A DNA stretch of 64,000 bases from positions 1,798,001 to 1,862,000 of the forward strand of contig NZ_OY781472.1 in the NCBI RefSeq assembly GCF_963677035.1. The letters run 5' to 3'. This DNA is from an uncultured Hyphomonas sp. GTDB lineage: Bacteria; Pseudomonadota; Alphaproteobacteria; Caulobacterales; Hyphomonadaceae. Below, one piece after another: positions 27,971 to 37,273 of the stretch; the stretch's first letter is position 1; each line of letters starts with the position of its first letter. The position numbers were made by a program, and so were the translations under genes. The notes below the pieces were generated by a model, which saw only the letters and a program-made list of their open reading frames with translations, did not search any database and had not been told where the DNA came from.

Positions 27971-29470
27971 ATGACCGACATTACAGTCCCAACGCTTGGC
28001 GAAAGCATCACAGAGGCCACAGTGGGCCAGTGGCTGAAGGCCAAGGGCGATACTGTGAAGAAAGACGACGTGCTCGTGGAGCTTGAGACCGACAAGGTCT
28101 CCGTCGAAGTTTCCGCCACAGAAGACGGCGTGCTGGGCGAAATCCTGGCCCAGCCCGGCGACACGGTTGAAATCGGCGCGCTGCTCGGCCGTCTTGAAGG
28201 CGGGGCAGGCGGTGCGAAACCGGCCGCCGCCGCGCCTGCGAAAAAGGAAGAGGCGAAGCCCGCCGCGGCCCCGGCCGCGTCCGGTGGCGGCTCGACCGAC
28301 ATCGTGGTGCCGGTCATGGGCGAAAGCGTCTCTGAGGGTACGCTCTCCACCTTCCTCAAACAGCCGGGCGAGGCGGTGAAGAAGGACGAGACCATCGCCG
28401 AGATCGAAACCGACAAGGTCGCGCTGGAAGTGCCGGCCCCGGCCGATGGCGTGATCGCCGAATGGACCGTTGCCGAAGGCACGTCTGTGACGCCGGGGTC
28501 CGTAATCGGACGGGTCAGCGCATCGGGCGCAGGTGCGTCTGCTGCGCCTGCCTCGGCGCCTGCGCCGAAAGCTGCCCCGGCAGCGTCTTCGGATGACCGT
28601 CCGGTCGCCCCGTCGGTCCGCCGTATCTCGGCCGAGGCCGGGGTTGATCCGCAGAATATTCCAGGCACCGGCCGCGACGGCCGCGCAACGAAGGCTGATG
28701 CCATGGCTTATGTGAATGCCCCCAAGGCTCCGGCCGCTGCACCTGCGCCGAGCGCGCCGCGTGAAACCGGTCCGCGGGAAGAACGTGTGCGGATGACCCG
28801 CCTGCGCCAGACCATCGCCCGCCGCCTGAAAGAGGCCCAGGACACGGCCGCCATGCTGACGACGTTCAACGATGTCGACATGGGCGCCATCATGGACCTG
28901 CGGAAGAAACACCAGGACAGCTTCGTCGCCAAACATGGCATCAAGCTGGGCTTCATGAGCTTCTTCGTGAAGGCCTGTGTGAACGCCCTGAAAGAGGTTC
29001 CGGCGGTGAACGCCGAGATCGATGGCCAGGACATCATCTACAAGAACTTCTATGACATCGGCGTCGCGGTGGGCACCGAGAAGGGCCTCGTTGTGCCGGT
29101 CGTGCGCGACTCCGAAGATATGTCCCTTGCCGGTATCGAGAAGGCGATTGCCAATCTCGGCAAGAAAGCCCGCGATGGCGAGCTGACCATCGGCGACATG
29201 CAGGGCGGCACGTTCACCATTTCGAACGGCGGCATCTATGGCTCGCTGATGTCGACGCCGATCCTCAACCCGCCGCAATCCGGCGTGCTGGGCATGCACC
29301 GCATCGAACAGCGTCCGGTCGTCGTGAATGGCGAGATCAAGATCCGCCCGATGATGTATCTCGCGCTGTCCTATGACCACCGCATTGTCGACGGCAAGGA
29401 AGCCGTGACGTTCCTCGTCCGCGTCAAGGAAGCGCTGGAAGATCCGGAGCGGATGCTGCTGGAAGTCTAG
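27971..29470 (+). CDS. sucB: Dihydrolipoamide succinyltransferase (E2) with two lipoyl domains
   Basis: This 499-residue protein carries two complete lipoyl domains in tandem (about 1-77 and 108-184). The lipoylated lysines are in ETDKV at Lys42 and Lys149. A peripheral-subunit-binding domain follows (about 213-248, [14 protein letters not shown]), and then the acyltransferase core with SYDHRIVDG (His470, Asp474). Ala/Pro-rich linkers join the domains. Most proteobacterial SucB proteins are near 400 residues with one lipoyl domain, so the doubled arm is notable. The E3 gene (lpd) does not follow; instead a minus-strand methyltransferase overlaps the stop by four bases. Confidence 0.95.
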   Translation: MTDITVPTLGESITEATVGQWLKAKGDTVKKDDVLVELETDKVSVEVSATEDGVLGEILAQPGDTVEIGALLGRLEGGAGGAKPAAAAPAKKEEAKPAAAPAASGGGSTDIVVPVMGESVSEGTLSTFLKQPGEAVKKDETIAEIETDKVALEVPAPADGVIAEWTVAEGTSVTPGSVIGRVSASGAGASAAPASAPAPKAAPAASSDDRPVAPSVRRISAEAGVDPQNIPGTGRDGRATKADAMAYVNAPKAPAAAPAPSAPRETGPREERVRMTRLRQTIARRLKEAQDTAAMLTTFNDVDMGAIMDLRKKHQDSFVAKHGIKLGFMSFFVKACVNALKEVPAVNAEIDGQDIIYKNFYDIGVAVGTEKGLVVPVVRDSEDMSLAGIEKAIANLGKKARDGELTIGDMQGGTFTISNGGIYGSLMSTPILNPPQSGVLGMHRIEQRPVVVNGEIKIRPMMYLALSYDHRIVDGKEAVTFLVRVKEALEDPERMLLEV

Positions 29471-30168
29471 CGGCGTGTCGCGGTCCAGCCGCGTATGAGG
29501 GCAGACTGGAAGATCGGGGCGGGAGGCGTGAAGCCTGCCGCCTCAATCATATTGGCGACGGCGTCTGGCCCATGGCCTGCAAACTCACGGCCATAGCTGG
29601 CGCGATAGCTCTTCTGACCCTCCTCGGTCAGGCCCGCGAAGCCGAGCAGATTGAGCCATAGGCCCATGACGCCTTCAAATGTGGGGGCGTCGTCATCTGT
29701 GCACAGATCAGCATTGAACAACCGGCCGCCCGGTTTCAATCGTGCGGCGATGTCGCGGAAATAGGATTGCCGCGCGTCGGCGGACATCAGGAAGTGAGAG
29801 ACGAGCAGGCTGGTGGCTGCATCATACTGGTCTGACGGCGTGTCGCTGACATAGGCCGCATGCAGTGTGCAGCGGTCTGCAAATCCGTCCGCTTCAGCGT
29901 AGTGTTGCGCCTTGGCGAGCATGGGGGCGGATGGATCAACCAGCGTGAAATGCCATCCGGGGAAGCGCGGCGCGAGATAGCGCACTTCGGCGCCGGTACC
30001 TGCGCCCGCGATCAGAATGCGCGCATTTTCCGGCAGGTCAGCCAGGTACGCTTCCAGCAAAAGGTGGAGACATGCATTCAATGGCTGGAGCGGGGCGTAT
30101 TGCTGATCATAGATCTCTGCCCGCTCCGCGTCGAAATGAACGGATGGCTGTTCACTGGTGGACGTCAT
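29467..30168 (-). CDS. Class I SAM-dependent methyltransferase
   Basis: This 233-residue protein has a Rossmann methyltransferase fold: motif I reads [11 protein letters not shown], the acidic residue after beta-2 is in LVDPSAPML, and [10 protein letters not shown] follows strand 4. The substrate is unknown; the pattern resembles small-molecule (UbiE-like) methyltransferases. It overlaps the sucB stop by four bases on the opposite strand and is divergent from the YghU-type GST. Confidence 0.85.
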   Translation of the reverse strand: MTSTSEQPSVHFDAERAEIYDQQYAPLQPLNACLHLLLEAYLADLPENARILIAGAGTGAEVRYLAPRFPGWHFTLVDPSAPMLAKAQHYAEADGFADRCTLHAAYVSDTPSDQYDAATSLLVSHFLMSADARQSYFRDIAARLKPGGRLFNADLCTDDDAPTFEGVMGLWLNLLGFAGLTEEGQKSYRASYGREFAGHGPDAVANMIEAAGFTPPAPIFQSALIRGWTATRR

Positions 30169-30345
30169 GCCCGCGCTCCCAATTTGTTATTTTATAACGC
30201 TACTTGCCCGGCGGGACCGTAGCAAGTCCGGAAAGCCATTGCAGCGTCCCTTCACGATAGGTTGAGCGGGCCTCATCGCGCGAGCCCTTGCATTGCGCGC
30301 CGCGCGCCACAGCTTAAGCTGAACGAAAACGCAGGAAGGAACGCC

Positions 30346-31221
30346 ATGACCGATCCCACTTACACCCCGCCGAAAGTCTGGACCTGGGACAAAGAGAGCG
30401 GCGGGCGCTTTGCCAGCATCAACCGGCCCATTGCCGGGCCGACGCATGACAAGGACCTGCCGGTCGGCAAGCATCCGTTCCAGCTCTACTCCCTCGGCAC
30501 GCCGAATGGGGTGAAGGTGACGATCATGTTCGAGGAGCTGCTGGCGGCCGGGCACAAGGATGCCGAATATGATGCCTGGCTGATCAATATCGGGGAAGGG
30601 GACCAGTTCGGCTCCGGTTTCGTCGATATCAATCCGAACTCCAAGATTCCGGCCCTGATGGACCATTCCACCAATCCGCCGACCCGCCTGTTCGAATCCG
30701 GCTCGATGCTGATCTATCTCGCCGAAAAGTTTGGCGCCTTCCTGCCGACGGACCATTACAAGCGCACCGAAGCGATCAACTGGCTGATGTGGCAGATGGG
30801 GTCCGCGCCCTTCCTCGGCGGCGGTTTCGGCCATTTCTACGCCTATGCGCCGGAGAAATACGAATACCCGATCAACCGCTATGCGATGGAAGTGAAGCGC
30901 CAGCTGGACGTGCTGGACCGCCGCCTCAAGGACAATGAATACCTTGCGGGCGACGAATACTCGATTGCCGACATGGCCGTCTGGCCCTGGTATGGCGCCC
31001 TCGTCACCGGCGCTGTCTATGATGCGGGCGAGTTCCTGCAGGTGCAGGACTATACGAACGTCATCCGCTGGATGAAGCAGGTTGGCGCCCGTCCGGCCGT
31101 TAAGCGCGGCCAGATGGTGAACCGCACCTTCGGCAAGCCGGAATCCCAGCTGCGCGAGCGCCACGATGCCAGCGACTTCGACACGAAGACGCAGGACAAG
31201 CTGGAAGCGCAAGGCGGCTGA
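30346..31221 (+). CDS. yghU: Glutathione transferase, YghU/nu class
   Basis: This 291-residue protein is longer than ordinary GSTs and has the nu-class N-terminal extension (VWTWDKESGGRFASINRP). The thioredoxin-like domain contains LYSLGTPNGVKV and LFESGSMLIYLAEK, and the helical domain contains YSIADMAVWPW. E. coli YghU has disulfide-bond reductase and peroxidase activity with glutathione. ATG 30346 has a strong AGGAAGGA site. It lies alone between a methyltransferase and chorismate mutase. Confidence 0.92.
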   Translation: MTDPTYTPPKVWTWDKESGGRFASINRPIAGPTHDKDLPVGKHPFQLYSLGTPNGVKVTIMFEELLAAGHKDAEYDAWLINIGEGDQFGSGFVDINPNSKIPALMDHSTNPPTRLFESGSMLIYLAEKFGAFLPTDHYKRTEAINWLMWQMGSAPFLGGGFGHFYAYAPEKYEYPINRYAMEVKRQLDVLDRRLKDNEYLAGDEYSIADMAVWPWYGALVTGAVYDAGEFLQVQDYTNVIRWMKQVGARPAVKRGQMVNRTFGKPESQLRERHDASDFDTKTQDKLEAQGG

Positions 31222-31329
31222 CAGGGGCCGGGCGGCAAATCACAGTGACGGACTGCGGCTTCTCGGCGCCTTTGCTTGCGGGCAGCGCAAAGCCCATATA
31301 GGGCAGGGCGATCAGACCTGAGAGGCCGT

Positions 31330-31674
31330 ATGACGACCTATACTTCCGACCCGCGCCGGCACACTGCCGAGACCGCAGAGACGATGACCGATGTCCGCTA
31401 TGAGGTCGACCGGATCGACCGCGTCCTGGTGGAGATCCTGGCCGAACGCCAGTCCTTCATGGACGCCGCGGCCCGCATCAAGGGCGACCGCAACATCGTG
31501 CATGACCGCGCCCGGATCGAGGATGTGGTGGCAAAGGTGAAGGCGGCGTGCGAGGCGGCGGGCCTGTCTCCGGCCATCGCAGAGCCCGTCTGGCGGACGC
31601 TGATCGATCGCTGCATCGCCTATGAATTCGAAAGCTATGACGCTTTGAGCGCGCCTTTTCCGGCCAGTTCGTGA
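31330..31674 (+). CDS. Chorismate mutase, AroQ class
   Basis: This 114-residue protein has a single all-helical chorismate mutase domain with VDRIDRVLVEILAERQSFM, the conserved Lys and Arg of AARIKGD and HDRARIEDVV, and a third helix with WRTLIDRCIAYE. It converts chorismate to prephenate for Phe and Tyr synthesis. Its last 40 bases overlap the 3' end of the HPt gene on the other strand. The N-terminal 25 residues are not part of the domain. Confidence 0.88.
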   Translation: MTTYTSDPRRHTAETAETMTDVRYEVDRIDRVLVEILAERQSFMDAAARIKGDRNIVHDRARIEDVVAKVKAACEAAGLSPAIAEPVWRTLIDRCIAYEFESYDALSAPFPASS

Positions 31675-32015
31675 GCGGCTTTCGCCACTTCTTCCATCGT
31701 TTCCGTCAGGCAGTCACGCACATCGCCCAGCAGCACAGCGGCGGCAGTAATGCTGGGCGGGGTTTCGGACCGGCCGGCTTTTTCGGCAAGCTCGCAATAG
31801 CTGGCAAGGCGCAGCGCGCCGAGTGAGAGGCAGGCGCCTTTGAGCGTATGGGCGGCATCGGCCCATTGCTTCGGCTCGGCCTTCGGATCCATCAGGCGCA
31901 TCCAGAGCCCGGTCTGTTCGCGGAAAATGTCGATGACTTCGAGTGCGAGACTCCTGTCGCCCCCGGTCATGGCATTGAGATGGTCGCGGTCGAGCAGGGC
32001 AAGTGTGGAAGACAT
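31635..32015 (-). CDS. Stand-alone HPt phosphotransfer protein
   Basis: This 126-residue, all-helical protein has an HPt core AAHTLKGACLSLGALRLASYCELAE; His56 is the predicted phosphorylation site. HPt proteins shuttle phosphate between hybrid kinases and response regulators in the cytosol. No kinase or regulator lies next to it, so its partners are elsewhere. The start is ATG 32015, because upstream in-frame sequence lacks HPt-like content. The 40-base 3' overlap with chorismate mutase is convergent. Confidence 0.85.
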   Translation of the reverse strand: MSSTLALLDRDHLNAMTGGDRSLALEVIDIFREQTGLWMRLMDPKAEPKQWADAAHTLKGACLSLGALRLASYCELAEKAGRSETPPSITAAAVLLGDVRDCLTETMEEVAKAAHELAGKGALKAS

Positions 32016-32168
32016 TTTCTGAATTCTCCGGCAATTGCAGAAATCATTACACACCCGCTTTGTAACGAGGTTAATGCGCAAGAAATCGTGACCATTAAGG
32101 GTTTGTCGGAGAATCGATTTCGCGATATAGACGCCAGTACAAGAGGCAAAATTGCTTCTGATCCGAAT

Positions 32169-32336
32169 ATGTCTGACCTTCTGGGGGCCGCCATGACGTT
32201 CATCGTCGTAATCCGAAATCTGGTTATCGCCGGCGTGCTGGCCTGGCTTGGCATCGAATATGCGCCGGATGACAATATGGATAAGTCGGCATCTGGCCCT
32301 GAAAGCGCCTTGATTCCGGGAAATCCTTTTAACTAA
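32169..32336 (+). CDS. Putative small membrane protein
   Basis: A 55-codon frame starts MSDLLGAAM and contains one hydrophobic segment (FIVVIRNLVIAGVLAWLGI), followed by an acidic/polar tail ending NPFN. It lies in the otherwise empty 394-base stretch 32016-32409 between the HPt and TipN-like genes. The composition is what a single-pass membrane peptide would show, but the ribosome-binding site is not convincing. The rest of that gap holds no other recognisable element. Confidence 0.4.
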   Translation: MSDLLGAAMTFIVVIRNLVIAGVLAWLGIEYAPDDNMDKSASGPESALIPGNPFN

Positions 32337-32409
32337 CGTTCTGGCACGGCCCGCTGCTGTTAAGCATTCTGGTCTCGCGCCAGAAGCTATGACGCGGTAT
32401 AAGGGTGGT

Positions 32410-34524
32410 ATGAGCGAAAACCCCGAAGCTCGGCCCTCTGGCCGGGATTTGCTGGCCAGGCAAGAGGCATCGGAATATTTCGAGCTGGCACAAAGTGGTG
32501 GCAGCTGGATGGTCGTGGGCGGTTTTGTGGCCGCGTCCATGTGGATCGGTGCCGCCGCTGGCGTAATCCTTGGCTTTTACGGCGTGCCTGCGCTGATGGC
32601 GCTGAACCCCTTCATATTGGCGGGCGGTGCGATGGGCATTGCCGTGCCAGCCCTGCTGCTCGTCATGGCCGGTTATATGGGGCGCACCAATCGCCGGGCC
32701 AGCGCGGCCAATGCGCTGGTCATGTCGGCCGCGACCCGCCTCATGGCGCCCGCGCGTGAAGCCGGCACCGAGGGCATCACCTTTGCCGAACAGATGAAAC
32801 AGGCCGCCGCCGAAATCGATCATGCCATGGCCCATGCCCTGACGGCGATGAAAGCCATGGCAGGCGAGATTGGCGATGAGCGCATGCGGCTTGAATCGGT
32901 TGCCTATGCCAGCGCCGACAATGCGCGCGACCTGACCGAGCGGCTTTCCGCCGAGCGCCAGGCGCTGGAAGGCCTCGCCCGGGATCTGCGCAGCCAGCTG
33001 AACGAAATGAACGATTCGATCCCGCGCCAGGCCGAGGCCATGGTTGCAGCGGCGCGCGCGGCCACGACCGAAATCGGACAGGCCGATGAGATGCTGGATA
33101 GCCAGCTCGAAGCCATGCGCTCAGCCAGCGAGGCACTGTCGGCACGTCTGGTCGATCTGGATAATCTGACCCGTGAAGCCGGGGCCCGCACCGAGACGCT
33201 GGCCTTTGCAATCAGCCGGATCGAGGAGAAGCTCGACCAATCCCGCCGCACCGTCGATACGGCCATGCGGGCAGGGGAGATCGCTGCGGCGGCGGCAATG
33301 ACGACCGGCGATGCGCTGAAAGATGCCGTGTCGTCCGCCATCGAAGGCGCCCGGCAGGCCAACAATGAGATCAACCAGTCGACCCGCGCCGCTGCGGAAG
33401 AGGCGGCCCAGGCGCTGGCCCGGTTGCGCCAGGCCGGACAGGAAACGGCCGCTTCTCTGCGCAGCACCGAATTTGCCGCCCGCGCCGAAGTGGCCCGGAT
33501 CGACCGCACCGCCGTGCTGGAAGGCCAGAAGCCGAAACCACCGGCCGCCGATCCGCCGCCCGTTGTTCAGCAGGCTGCGCCCGCCCCCGCACAGGAACCC
33601 GCTGCCCCGGCGCCGACGGTGACACCGCCGCCGCGGACAGAGCCTGCGCCCGCCAGAAGCCAGGTGAATGGCGGCCAGATGAACGGCAAGAGCCAGACGA
33701 ACGGCCATTCCCTCACCAATGGGCATTCCCTGAAGGATGACGCCCCGAAACGCCCGCCGCCGCGCCGCGCGACCGATCCGGATGAAGATCTGTTCGATGC
33801 CGCCGCAGAGGTGCTGGCCTCAGCCGACCGCGACGAACCGGCTGACAAGACGCCTTACAAAGCGCCTGACAAAACCTCGGAGCCGGAGATCAAAGACACG
33901 CCGCTGGAGCCTGGCAAATCTGCCGGTCCCGACGAAGACCGGGACCCGGTCAAGCTGCGCCGCCGGTTCGACGATGTGAAAGAAGAGCCTGAAACTCCGC
34001 CGCATCCGCTTCGCCGGGCGACGGACTTCCCGAAGGCGGCAGGCACCGAAGCCGCGCCGGAAGCCCCTGCAGCGCCTGAGCCATCGCCTTCCGTTGTCAC
34101 ACCGCCTGTATCCAGAGGCGAACAGACCGGCGAAATGGGCTGGCGCGATATCATTTCCGACATGAGCCGGGACGATCCGATACCCCACGACCGCGAGGAA
34201 GTGGCCGACCGCCTGATCTCGCGGCTGCAGTCTTCTGGCATTCAGCTGCCGGAGGCGTTCAAACCGAAGATGAAGCGCAAGATCGCCGAGGCAGCCCGCA
34301 AGGGCAGCCAGCAGCGCAGGGCTGCGATCCTGGAGCATGCGGGCCGGCAGGTGGAACGCGTGACGCAACGCCTGCGCAATGACGATGATCTGCGCGAACT
34401 GGCCACCAATTTCATTGAGCTGGAACAGGATGATGCGCTGAACGCGCTGGAACAGACCCAGCGCACAAGCCGGAATGCCAGCCCGCGCCTTGCGGCCTAT
34501 CTGCTGCTCGACGCGGCGCTTTAG
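32410..34524 (+). CDS. Membrane-anchored coiled-coil protein, TipN-like
   Basis: This 704-residue protein has two hydrophobic segments near the N-terminus (about 32-54 and 64-90). A long Ala/Glu/Arg-rich predicted coiled coil follows (about 110-365). A Pro/Ala-rich linker with short repeats (NGHSLTNGHSL) comes next, and then a conserved-looking helical C-terminal domain (about 575-704) starting WRDIISDMSRDDP. This resembles TipN, the new-pole marker of Caulobacter, but I assign it only by architecture. ATG 32410 follows AAGGG; ATG 32389 would add seven residues. It ends one base before the stop of the convergent LysR gene. Confidence 0.7.
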   Translation: MSENPEARPSGRDLLARQEASEYFELAQSGGSWMVVGGFVAASMWIGAAAGVILGFYGVPALMALNPFILAGGAMGIAVPALLLVMAGYMGRTNRRASAANALVMSAATRLMAPAREAGTEGITFAEQMKQAAAEIDHAMAHALTAMKAMAGEIGDERMRLESVAYASADNARDLTERLSAERQALEGLARDLRSQLNEMNDSIPRQAEAMVAAARAATTEIGQADEMLDSQLEAMRSASEALSARLVDLDNLTREAGARTETLAFAISRIEEKLDQSRRTVDTAMRAGEIAAAAAMTTGDALKDAVSSAIEGARQANNEINQSTRAAAEEAAQALARLRQAGQETAASLRSTEFAARAEVARIDRTAVLEGQKPKPPAADPPPVVQQAAPAPAQEPAAPAPTVTPPPRTEPAPARSQVNGGQMNGKSQTNGHSLTNGHSLKDDAPKRPPPRRATDPDEDLFDAAAEVLASADRDEPADKTPYKAPDKTSEPEIKDTPLEPGKSAGPDEDRDPVKLRRRFDDVKEEPETPPHPLRRATDFPKAAGTEAAPEAPAAPEPSPSVVTPPVSRGEQTGEMGWRDIISDMSRDDPIPHDREEVADRLISRLQSSGIQLPEAFKPKMKRKIAEAARKGSQQRRAAILEHAGRQVERVTQRLRNDDDLRELATNFIELEQDDALNALEQTQRTSRNASPRLAAYLLLDAAL

Positions 34525-34525
34525 A

Positions 34526-35458
34526 TCAGACGCCGACGACTTCTGTCTCGGCGGCTTCTGCCTTGATCCATTTGATGAATTCCCGGACATCCGGGCTGAG
34601 GTGGCGGCCTTTGGGCCAGACCAGCCAGTAGCCAAAATCGATACTGGTCGACCCGTCTGCAAACGGTGCGACGAGACGGCCCGAGGCGAGGTCGGAGGCG
34701 GCGATGGCCTGTTTGGCCAGCGCCACGCCGCGCCCGGCGGCAGCGGCCTCGATCACGAGAATGGCCTGGTTGAAGCGCGGGCCGCGGCTGGCATCGACGC
34801 CGTCCACTTTTCGCGCGCGCAGCCAGCTGGCCCAGTCGGGGCAGGAGGGGTCTACCTCGGTGCTCTCATCGTGCAGCAGCGTGTGGTTCTTCAGGTCTTC
34901 CGGCCGCCGGATCGCCTCCGGCCCGTCCAGCATGGCGGGTGAGCAGACGGGAAGCACTGTTTCATCAAGCAATTTTTCCGCTTTCAGCCCGTCATAGCCG
35001 CCCCGGCCATAGCGGATGGCAAAGTCTGCATCGGCGGTGGTGAAGTCTGTCAGGCCGGTATCGGCGCTGATCCAGGCCTCGGTTCCGCTGTGCTGCTGGT
35101 GGAATTTGTCGAGGCGGGGGGCCAGCCATTTGGCGGCGAAGCTGGGGGCGCAGGAGACCATGACCCGGCCTTTGCGGGCGGGGGATTGCATGATGCGGCC
35201 GGCTTCAGAAATTCTCTCAAACGCTTCGCGCACCAGCGGCAGGCTGGCCTGCGCGGCATCTGTGAGCAAAACTGAACGTCCGGTGCGCTTGAAAAGCGGC
35301 GTTCCGGCATAGTCTTCCAGCTGGCGGATCTGCTGTGAGATGGCGCCGGGGGTCACATTCAGTTCATCGGCAGCCTGTGTAAATGACAGGCGCCGGGCGG
35401 CTGCTTCGAAGGCGCGCAGGGCATTCAGCGGGGGCAAACGGTCTGTTGGTTCGGCCAT
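34526..35458 (-). CDS. LysR-family regulator (GcvA-like), divergent from the cys operon
   Basis: This 310-residue protein has an N-terminal winged helix PPLNALRAFEAAARRLSFTQAADELNVTPGAISQQIRQLE. It continues with LFKRTGRSVLLTDAA and a periplasmic-binding-protein-like effector domain, in the style of GcvA/AmpR regulators rather than CysB. The start at ATG 35458 is fixed by the family N-terminus. Only 109 bases separate it from cysG, so it may control the sulfur operon, its own gene, or both. Its effector is not evident. Confidence 0.88.
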   Translation of the reverse strand: MAEPTDRLPPLNALRAFEAAARRLSFTQAADELNVTPGAISQQIRQLEDYAGTPLFKRTGRSVLLTDAAQASLPLVREAFERISEAGRIMQSPARKGRVMVSCAPSFAAKWLAPRLDKFHQQHSGTEAWISADTGLTDFTTADADFAIRYGRGGYDGLKAEKLLDETVLPVCSPAMLDGPEAIRRPEDLKNHTLLHDESTEVDPSCPDWASWLRARKVDGVDASRGPRFNQAILVIEAAAAGRGVALAKQAIAASDLASGRLVAPFADGSTSIDFGYWLVWPKGRHLSPDVREFIKWIKAEAAETEVVGV

Positions 35459-35567
35459 AAATAGTTTCTCTAAAGCATCGCTGTAGGGGTTGCCAGTTGT
35501 GTCTCTCCCGTCAAGAGCCATTTTGGCAGCGTGTTGATCAGCTTTGCTAAATAGGGGCTCTGTGCCC

Positions 35568-36971
35568 ATGCGCCAGTTTCCAGCGTTTTTTAATTTGTCC
35601 GGCCAGCGGGTCGTCATCGTCGGCAGCGGTGAGGAGGCCCTGCGCAAGCTGCGCCTGTTCGTGTCTGCGGGCGCCTTACCCGTGATCATATCGGATCATA
35701 CCGGACCAGCGCATGATCATGAGGTGGCCTCGAAGGCGATCTCCATGACCATGGATGACCTGCCTGGCGCCCTCGAAACCGCCCGCCTTGCCATCGTCGC
35801 CGAGGACAATCCGGAGGCCACCGCCGCCATCCGCGCCGCGCGCGTTCCGCTGAATGTGGTCGACCGGCCGGAGCTGTGCGATTTCACCGTGCCGTCCATT
35901 CTGGACCGGGGCGACATTGTCGCCGCCATCGGCTCCAACGGTACGGCGCCGGTGCTGGCGAAATCCATCCGCACGAAACTGGAAGCGCTGCTGCCCGCCC
36001 GTATCGGCGACCTTGCCGCGCTGGCCGGCCGTCTGCGCGGGACGGTGAAAGCTGCGCTGCCGGACTTTTCCGCCCGCCGCAAATTCTGGGAGCGCACGCT
36101 GACAGGCCGCGCCGCAGAGCTGGCTTATGCCGGAGACCTGCAAGGCGCCGAGGCCGCGATGCGCGCCGAACTGGCCACACCGGCGGGCGCGGGCGTCGTG
36201 CACATTGTCGGGGCGGGCCCCGGCGATCCGGAACTCCTGACCCTGAAAGCCCTTCGTCTGATCCAGGAAGCGGACATCGTATATTACGACCGCCTCGTCT
36301 CGGATGGGATTCTCTCCCTCATCCGCCGCGATGCTGACCGTGTCTCCGTGGGGAAGGCGAAGGGCAACCATTCCGTGCCGCAGGGCCAGATCCATGAGCT
36401 GCTGATCGCGTCGGCGCGCGAGGGCAAGCGCGTCGTTCGCCTGAAGGGCGGCGACCCGTTCGTCTTCGGCCGGGGCGGGGAGGAGCTGGACGCGGTCGAG
36501 GCGGCAGGCATCGAGGCCTTCGTCGTGCCGGGTATTTCCTCCGCCCTCGGATGTGCGGCCAGCGCCGGCATCCCGCTGACCCACCGTGATCATGCGCAGG
36601 CCGTTACCTTTGTCACCGGCCACGCCAAGGCTGGCGGCGTGCCGGACCTCGACTGGCCATCGCTTGCCAGACGCGGCCAGACGGTCAGCGTCTATATGGG
36701 TGTCGGCACCGCCGCGTCGATTGCCGAGAAGCTGATCGAGGCTGGCCGCGCGCCGCAGACGCCGGTGGCCGTGATCGAGAACGGTACACGGGAAAATGAA
36801 GTCCGCGCCTATGGCATGCTGGAGGAATTGCCCCTGCTGATCGAGGCCCATGGCATCAAGGGCCCGGCCCTGCTGATCATCGGCGAAGTGGCAGGCCTGC
36901 GTGCCGGCCCCGTCGCCGCCACCGTTTCCACCGAAGCCTCCATCCCCACTCAAAAGGTTGTCTCCGCATGA
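35568..36971 (+). CDS. cysG: Siroheme synthase: precorrin-2 dehydrogenase/ferrochelatase fused to uroporphyrinogen III methyltransferase
   Basis: This 467-residue bifunctional protein makes siroheme for the sulfite reductase encoded two genes on. The N-terminal NAD-binding domain (VVIVGSGEEALRKLRLF, NVVDRPELCDF, SILDRGD) is followed by the SUMT domain with VHIVGAGPGDPELLTLKAL, YYDRLVS, RLKGGDPFVFGRGGEE and GIPLTHRD. ATG 35568 gives the normal N-terminus. Its stop overlaps the DUF2849 ATG, starting a chain of coupled genes. Confidence 0.95.
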   Translation: MRQFPAFFNLSGQRVVIVGSGEEALRKLRLFVSAGALPVIISDHTGPAHDHEVASKAISMTMDDLPGALETARLAIVAEDNPEATAAIRAARVPLNVVDRPELCDFTVPSILDRGDIVAAIGSNGTAPVLAKSIRTKLEALLPARIGDLAALAGRLRGTVKAALPDFSARRKFWERTLTGRAAELAYAGDLQGAEAAMRAELATPAGAGVVHIVGAGPGDPELLTLKALRLIQEADIVYYDRLVSDGILSLIRRDADRVSVGKAKGNHSVPQGQIHELLIASAREGKRVVRLKGGDPFVFGRGGEELDAVEAAGIEAFVVPGISSALGCAASAGIPLTHRDHAQAVTFVTGHAKAGGVPDLDWPSLARRGQTVSVYMGVGTAASIAEKLIEAGRAPQTPVAVIENGTRENEVRAYGMLEELPLLIEAHGIKGPALLIIGEVAGLRAGPVAATVSTEASIPTQKVVSA

Positions 36972-37273
36972 CGTCCGTCCGCCCGAAACTGAAACCCGAA
37001 ACGCCAAAGGCCGTCACCGCCTGGGAGACCGCCACCGGCAAATGCGTCTGGATGACGGAGGTCGGCACCTGGTCTGAAGATGCCAACAAGGCCGCCGCCT
37101 TCACCGGAGAGATCGCCGAGGCGCGCCTTGCCGAAGCCTTCAGGCAGGAAGGCAAGGTGACCGACCCGTACTTCATGGAAGTGACAGAAACCGGTGGTAT
37201 CACCGGGCGCGAGACGATCCGTGAAACCATCCGTGCCACCGGCCCGACCGTGGCCTATGGAGAGAACGCCTGA
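36968..37273 (+). CDS. DUF2849 family protein in sulfur operon
   Basis: This 101-residue protein has the family pattern AVTAWETATGKCVWMTEVGTW at the start. DUF2849 genes sit between cysG and cysI in many alphaproteobacteria, which implies a role in sulfite reduction or siroheme delivery; no activity is established. It overlaps both neighbours by one to four bases (ATGA and TGATG). Confidence 0.88.
   Translation: MTSVRPKLKPETPKAVTAWETATGKCVWMTEVGTWSEDANKAAAFTGEIAEARLAEAFRQEGKVTDPYFMEVTETGGITGRETIRETIRATGPTVAYGENA

Noticed and set aside
32016..32409. CtrA binding site (TTAA-N7-TTAA)
   Set aside because: Several TTAA half sites exist, but none are paired at the seven-base spacing.
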